The notes beneath the pieces are model-generated. The model saw only the letters and a program-made list of their open reading frames with translations. It was not told where the DNA came from and ran no database searches. A DNA stretch of 64,000 nucleotides from Colius striatus (Eukaryota > Chordata > Aves > Coliiformes > Coliidae): positions 24,954,501 through 25,018,500 of the forward strand of contig NC_084761.1 in the NCBI RefSeq assembly GCF_028858725.1, given 5' to 3'. Shown in pieces: positions 58,801-64,000 of the stretch. Position 1 is the first letter of the stretch. The number at the start of each line of letters is the position of its first letter. The position numbers and the translations under genes are program-made.

Positions 58801-61800
58801 TGAGGGAAGGCCAGCAGATAAAGGGGTTTTTACAGGGTTTTCTTCAGGATTCTATGGCCTCAGTAGGTGGCTTTGCTGATATGCCATAGCCCTGTGTTTT
58901 TAAAACATAATTTTTACTTGCCTCCTAGAGGAGGAAGTGAAATTTCCCTCAGTTTGTTTATTGGGCAAAACTGCATCTTATAGTGCTGCATCTTCTAAGC
59001 GGCTATGTTTGAGTGAAAATCAGTGGCAAAAAGTAACAAGCAGAAAATAAAATGCAAAAAAAACCCCATTCACATTCCTCTATCCTCCTTCTAACATAGC
59101 TGGAATGCCAGGAGACCTTTTAAGTAAGAGCAAACATTATGAAATAGAAGAGGACATAAAAGAAAATGCTAACACCTCAGAAGTACTCCAGTCCTTCCTA
59201 AGTTTCCACAGTAGGGCAAGGGCTTCATGTATACTTTGGCATTCAGAATCTTATCAAATATTTTCTTTGCACATGCCAAGACTTTATCTATTCCTTTTTG
59301 CTTGGACCTGCAGGAATGCTTGCACTGTGAAACTGGAAAAGGGAAACAAGAGTGGAAATATGCAGTTATTTCACTGTAAGCAATTAGTTTGTGGTTAAGA
59401 AGAATAAGGATTACAATTGGTGGAAAAAGAAGCCAACTAACCTCCCTTTCCCAAATAGTCAAATATATTCGTGGCCAAAGAAACAATTTAAATTAGTCTA
59501 CACACATTATTTATCAAATACTGCCATTTCACATGGTACTTTAACTCTCTAGAGGGCCTCATGGTTTAAAGCCCAAATCCTGAAATGAGATCTTCTTAGG
59601 GAAAACCCTGCCCCTACACTGATTTCCACTTGCAACAGGTCCCTGTGTGGACACAGAACATCAAATTACAAGATCAAGAATCAACTGACATTAATTGTAC
59701 CAGGTAGCTGGTATCAACTAATTAAGTTGATACACAAAGAGGGGGAAATTGTCAGACAGATGGCTTTGAGAATAGTCCCCTAGACCAAAAGCCAGTGGGT
59801 AGTGCTTGCAGTACGCTTACCACCATAGTTTCTTTGCTAATTGCATTAATTATGCCAAGAGTGAGTTTGTTTGACTTCTCTGGGAAATGGGCTTCCTTCT
59901 GAAGCAGGCAAAAACAGTGCGAGGAGATAACTTTTCAAACATGAATTACATTCCTGGTACTAGCCAAGCAAGAAAATAAAATATGTCTTCATGCAAAAAG
60001 TGTGCCTTTGAATTCTTTTACCTGAAACATTAAAAAGGAGGTCTCTTTGAGAAACACTCCAACCTGAAATGCCTGTTTTAAGTGGCCTTAAAACCTGAGG
60101 TGGCTTGCTGGCCAGATGAGCAGAGCTGCATGACAATTGGCATTTGGATCTAAACTCTCCACTCTATAGAGTACAAGGTTGTTTGCTGATTTTATTAGTA
60201 GCAGTATATTTTTTACAAGACAAGATAAAAATGAGTACTACTTATAGGAAACAGAAGAGATGGATGGCTTCTCTGAGCCAAACAAGGCTGGGTGAATACT
60301 GGCTTCTCCTAAGGCTCTGTCAAAGGCCAACATCTTGTATATGAGTAACATTTGATGACTGCCAGTCTTTCACCTATGGTAAAAGCTTTTCAAAGCATCC
60401 ACGAGCCCTCTGCCTCATGTTCTCTACGCAGTACACGCCACGTGTAAATGATACATTTTACTGAAATGTGTCTTTGCTTCTAAATAACTCTGCAGTTGCA
60501 GTAATTTGAATTAATTAATGTAGGATCGAGAATCCAAATTACTGGCTGTGCAGATCTGGGACAATCTCCGTGTGGTCAGTCAGACCAAAAAGATGTGTAC
60601 TGCCACAAAACTTGAGGGTTGATCTCTGCTATCACAAAGGTTTATGAATAGGTTTCCAGGCAGAGAGAAAGAAGAATTTGAGGTTCCCAGTATACAGTTG
60701 CTCATCGTTTATATACTGAATTAGGTAACATGAATTTCAGATGTCATTGGACGTATTCAAATATGGTAATTTCAAAGCTAAATATTCAAGAAACTTTGAG
60801 CAACCACAATTATTGCCTTTTTTGTTTTTTGCCAAGTGCTAAGGTAAAGACATTTGTTGTTCTGAATAAGAATTTTCTTTCTCCCTGATATGTTATCGGT
60901 TTTAAATCTGCCATTTAGAACCCAAACAAATATGGCTCTGAGACCCATACATTGTTCTTACAAAGTGGAGTTCTTGAAATCAAGTGGTATGTCTGTATGA
61001 ATAACTGATTGATTTATTGTGCAGTTCTGCTACTGTCATAACATTGTGTCCTGTAACTCATGGACCGTTTTGTTCTTTGGGCTCTTTGAAGCTTACATTG
61101 TAAGGTTGCTGCCAGATTTGTCAGGAAGTAAATCAGTAAAACCAGACAAACACCAATTTGATTGATGAAGATGTAGAAGATTATCTTCAGGTGTTATTCA
61201 GTGTCTCAATGACGCTTTACTCATTTTGAAACAACAACAAAAAACCTGTAGAGGATCTCTTCTCTGCTGCACAGCCTGACAGTAGTTATGCCTTAACGAC
61301 GCATTGCCACTGGGGTGGACCATCAGATACTGCTTTCCTATAGCCCTGCGTGTTCCTTAACTGCATGTTCCAGCATGGCTTTTTTTCCTCAAGGGGACAT
61401 GTATCACAAATACAAATGCTGAACTCCAATTAACCTCTTATTTCATAAGCTTATGTTTCTATTTTAATTACCTCTTCAGCCTTGTGCTTAAAAACTTTTC
61501 TATATGTTATATATATTTTTTCTTTGTATTTGATATACTGTCTTTTTCTTGACCTTTTATGCCAAGTATCCATCTACTATATTCTTTAAGAAGTTTTTAA
61601 TACATGTTTTGATGTGAAACTAGGGATAGAGTTGTGATGTGGATTAACAGGATCCAGGCGTGTGACTAAGTCAGAACCAGTGTAGGGCAGTAGTTCATAG
61701 CTATGATTGTTCTGTGGCCCATGTGAAAGGAGTCTGTGGATTTGTTTTGTTTCTCCATGGACAGAAAGCTGTAAGATGGTGATAAGCCAGAAGATGAAGA

Positions 61801-61913
61801 CACATATAGTCTCAACTGCATTCACAGTCAGGCTGACTGCCAGGGATGGAAAGCTCTTCAGTTGTCCATGCTATGACTCTTTATGTGGGCTCCATGCCCC
61901 ATGAACACTCAGT
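46844..61913. other. Gene-free flank, 15 kb
   Basis: No coding exon, RNA gene or identifiable transposon was recognised. A pyrimidine-rich stretch covers roughly 47.0-48.6 kb. A perfect inverted repeat lies at 54311-54345. Open frames of 60-110 codons are scattered on both strands without motifs. Confidence 0.65.
54311..54345. repeat. Perfect inverted repeat, 10-bp arms, 15-bp loop
   Basis: ccctagtgac (54311-54320) and gtcactaggg (54336-54345) are exact reverse complements around a G/A-rich loop. Function unknown. Confidence 0.88.
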
Positions 61914-62269
61914 TGCTGAAGATGACGGGAGACAAGCCCACCCTATAGTGCAACAAGTCTCAACTTTATTTGCAAAGATACAACTCTTTTATAGATACAA
62001 TAATCAGGCTCATACATATTGCAAAAGCTAAGCTCATCATTGGTTCCCAGTTAGATGCAAACCTCGCCCTTGTTTCAACATACTCCAGATACTTGTGGCT
62101 GCTTAACCCAAACTAAGCTTCTGCTTTCTCATCCTGTTATCATACAACTCTCTTGCTCTCACGTCCTTGAGCAGGAGTCTTATCGCTTAATGCTTACTGC
62201 CTAACCAGCTGTATTCTATCATGTCCTCTTTCCTCTAGCCAAGTCTCCACAAAACTCCCCACACTCAGT
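61908..62269. repeat. 6-bp target-site duplication around the solo LTR
   Basis: ctcagt at 61908-61913 and again at 62264-62269, identical, directly abutting the LTR ends (tgctgaag... and ...ccccaca on the plus strand). Confidence 0.88.
61914..62263 (-). mobile_element. Solo LTR of an endogenous retrovirus (ERVK/alpharetrovirus-like)
   Basis: A 350-bp solo LTR on the minus strand, beginning TGTGGGGAGTTTTG and ending CATCTTCAGCA. It is flanked by an exact 6-bp target duplication, ctcagt, at 61908-61913 and 62264-62269. Within it are a TATA box (TATAAAA, minus strand 61993-61987) and an AATAAA poly(A) signal (61970-61965) only about 17 bases further on. A poly(A) signal just ahead of the predicted cap site, together with the 6-bp duplication, fits the alpharetrovirus/ERVK group (known family features). 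No internal viral coding sequence is present, as expected after LTR-LTR recombination. Confidence 0.87.
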
Positions 62270-64000
62270 CTGGAGCTTTCCCAGTAGAAGATATCCACTT
62301 CAGACACCTCCGTCTTAAGCATGACTTACATTTGTACTGCATAAAGCCTGGTGCCCTTAATTTTACTCCTTCCTTCAAAATATGAACTACCTCTCTCAGA
62401 TTGACTCCATAAAGACGTGAAGAACAGTGGGATGATTAGTAGATACGATACTAATGTTCTCTATTCATCCAGAAGAATAAATAGAGCTAGGTGTTTGGGA
62501 AAATAATTCTATTGGGAATAAAGACAAATAATGTGACATTTTCCTTTGAAAACATAGTGTTCAGCAATAGAAGATGCATGCATATTGGGGAATTTTTTCA
62601 TTTTGTGACATACTGTAAACATAAGTGGTTAGCAGGCAGAAAAGCCAAGTGAGCTGGATGAATATCCAAACATGGCTAAAGGGAACAAATAGAGCTGGAA
62701 TGGTAATGAAACATGTTTTGAAGTAAACATTGTAATAGGCCGATGGAAGGGGTCCCATTTCCCACAAAAAAATGGCATCAGTGAACAGATAAATGCTTAA
62801 ACATAAGTGTTGCCTTTAACTGAAGGTTTTAGTCGGTCTTTGGACAAAAAGAATGTAGGGAAGTTATCTCCCTGGAAACTGGTGATCCAACATTGGTACT
62901 ACAATCCCCTTCAGAGATTCCCAGCTGTAGTCATCTACTGCTCACCCTATGTCCCGGCAGGGCAATATAACAAGCATGTGGTACTGAACCCTTTTGCTTT
63001 AAGAAATCAGAGATGTTTTCAGATGAGGAGAGATGATAATATTACTATGTAATTACACTAAACACAGAAGGTGCCTTCTGATCAATTTTCATATGGTATC
63101 TGCATCTTAGAGAGTCATCACAGCTAACTCAGCATGTGGAATGGTGTAGGCACTTGTGTAGCCATGGAACCTTGCTGCCATCCACCAGTCTGCAAACTGG
63201 AACATGTTGGAGGCAGCAGAAAGGACAACCTGAAGAGCTCGGCACTATAGGGCCAAGGAAAACTGGAGCTCTCTGCAGGGATGAGAAGTCTCATCTACCC
63301 TGTGAGCAGCCTAAGAAGAATCTGTTTTCAGCCTTTATGTGGGCTTTGGTCCTTTTCCCTGATCTTCAAAGCCCTGGGGGGCTGTAAGTGTTAAAGTCAC
63401 AGCAGTGACATGTTTTGTAGACAGGCGTCTAAAGAAGAGATATTGTCTTTGGGTAAGTCCTGACATCCACTGCTTGGGTGCTGCAGACTGATACCTATGA
63501 TGAGACTGAGAGAAAAAGGTGGTCTGTTACCTGTCCCAAGGCTCTGACCCAAACTCTAATACCAGAACTAAGGCAGTACATATCCTGCTCTTATCCCCTT
63601 GAAATGCAGCCGGTCTAGTTGCTTCTCAGAAGCGTATTTTCCATTAAGCAGCTCTATACAAGTTTTTGAGTCAATGAAGGTGACATGGGGAAAACCAAAG
63701 ATGAACATTTAGAAAATATAAGATCCAGACATCTAACATCATAAACAAATCTACATAATGGAAATAACTGCAACTCCAATGAAGTTGCAGTGGCTTTTTT
63801 CTTAGTGCTACCACTCTTGTCAATGGAAGAAAAAATTGGCCTCTCACCTTTTTATTGCTCTAGTCAAAACCAGCATCATCCAGAAACCAAGTATTTTCAA
63901 TGGTAGTCTAACAAAATTAACAACTGTTTCTCTGGTGTGTTATTTGTTTGGATTGTTATGGTCTCTCTAACCCAGAGTATAAGCTCCTTGCACAGTGCTG
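62270..64000. other. Right-end flank, nothing recognised
   Basis: AT-rich sequence with short open frames only. No repeat, RNA gene or exon was recognised. Confidence 0.65.

Overview
The window is vertebrate nuclear DNA, almost certainly from a bird. The clues are CR1 LINE fragments of several subfamilies (tails made of repeats of ATTCTATGA), avian-type LTR elements, no recognisable L1 or Alu-like SINEs, and an AT-rich background with a single sharp CpG island. A neoavian bird seems likely from the CR1 types, but that is a weak inference.

The one protein-coding gene I can support is the 5' half of PRDM5, on the minus strand. Eight coding exons were located by splice sites, reading phase and similarity to the PRDM5 protein family. 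Exon 1 lies in the CpG island at about 35.4 kb and exon 8 at about 3.1 kb. Joined, they give 951 nt (317 codons) with no frame error. They encode the complete PR domain (exons 1-4), an acidic run of eight glutamates, and zinc fingers 1-4 plus most of finger 5. The remaining zinc-finger exons must lie beyond the left edge.

Layout: 1-3063 intron 8; 3064-8047 a compact cluster of exons 8 to 4; 8048-17392 intron 3; exon 3 at 17.4-17.5 kb; 17516-30130 intron 2; exon 2 at 30.1-30.2 kb; 30215-35355 intron 1; 35.0-35.8 kb exon 1 and CpG-island promoter; 35.8-64 kb upstream flank with no recognisable gene exon. The flank holds a 2.6-kb dead CR1 LINE (43.1-45.75 kb), an old LTR fragment abutting it (45.77-46.59 kb), a CR1 tail, and a complete 350-bp solo LTR with a 6-bp target duplication (61914-62263).

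Most open reading frames in this window are chance or repeat-derived. I saw no clearly new biological system. The points most worth checking are the weak, frame-neutral splice junction of PRDM5 exon 6, whose skipping would create a hybrid zinc finger; the solo LTR; an in-frame 81-bp tandem repeat inside one LTR; several strong perfect inverted repeats in introns and flank; and a poly(A) run flanked by an 11-bp direct repeat.
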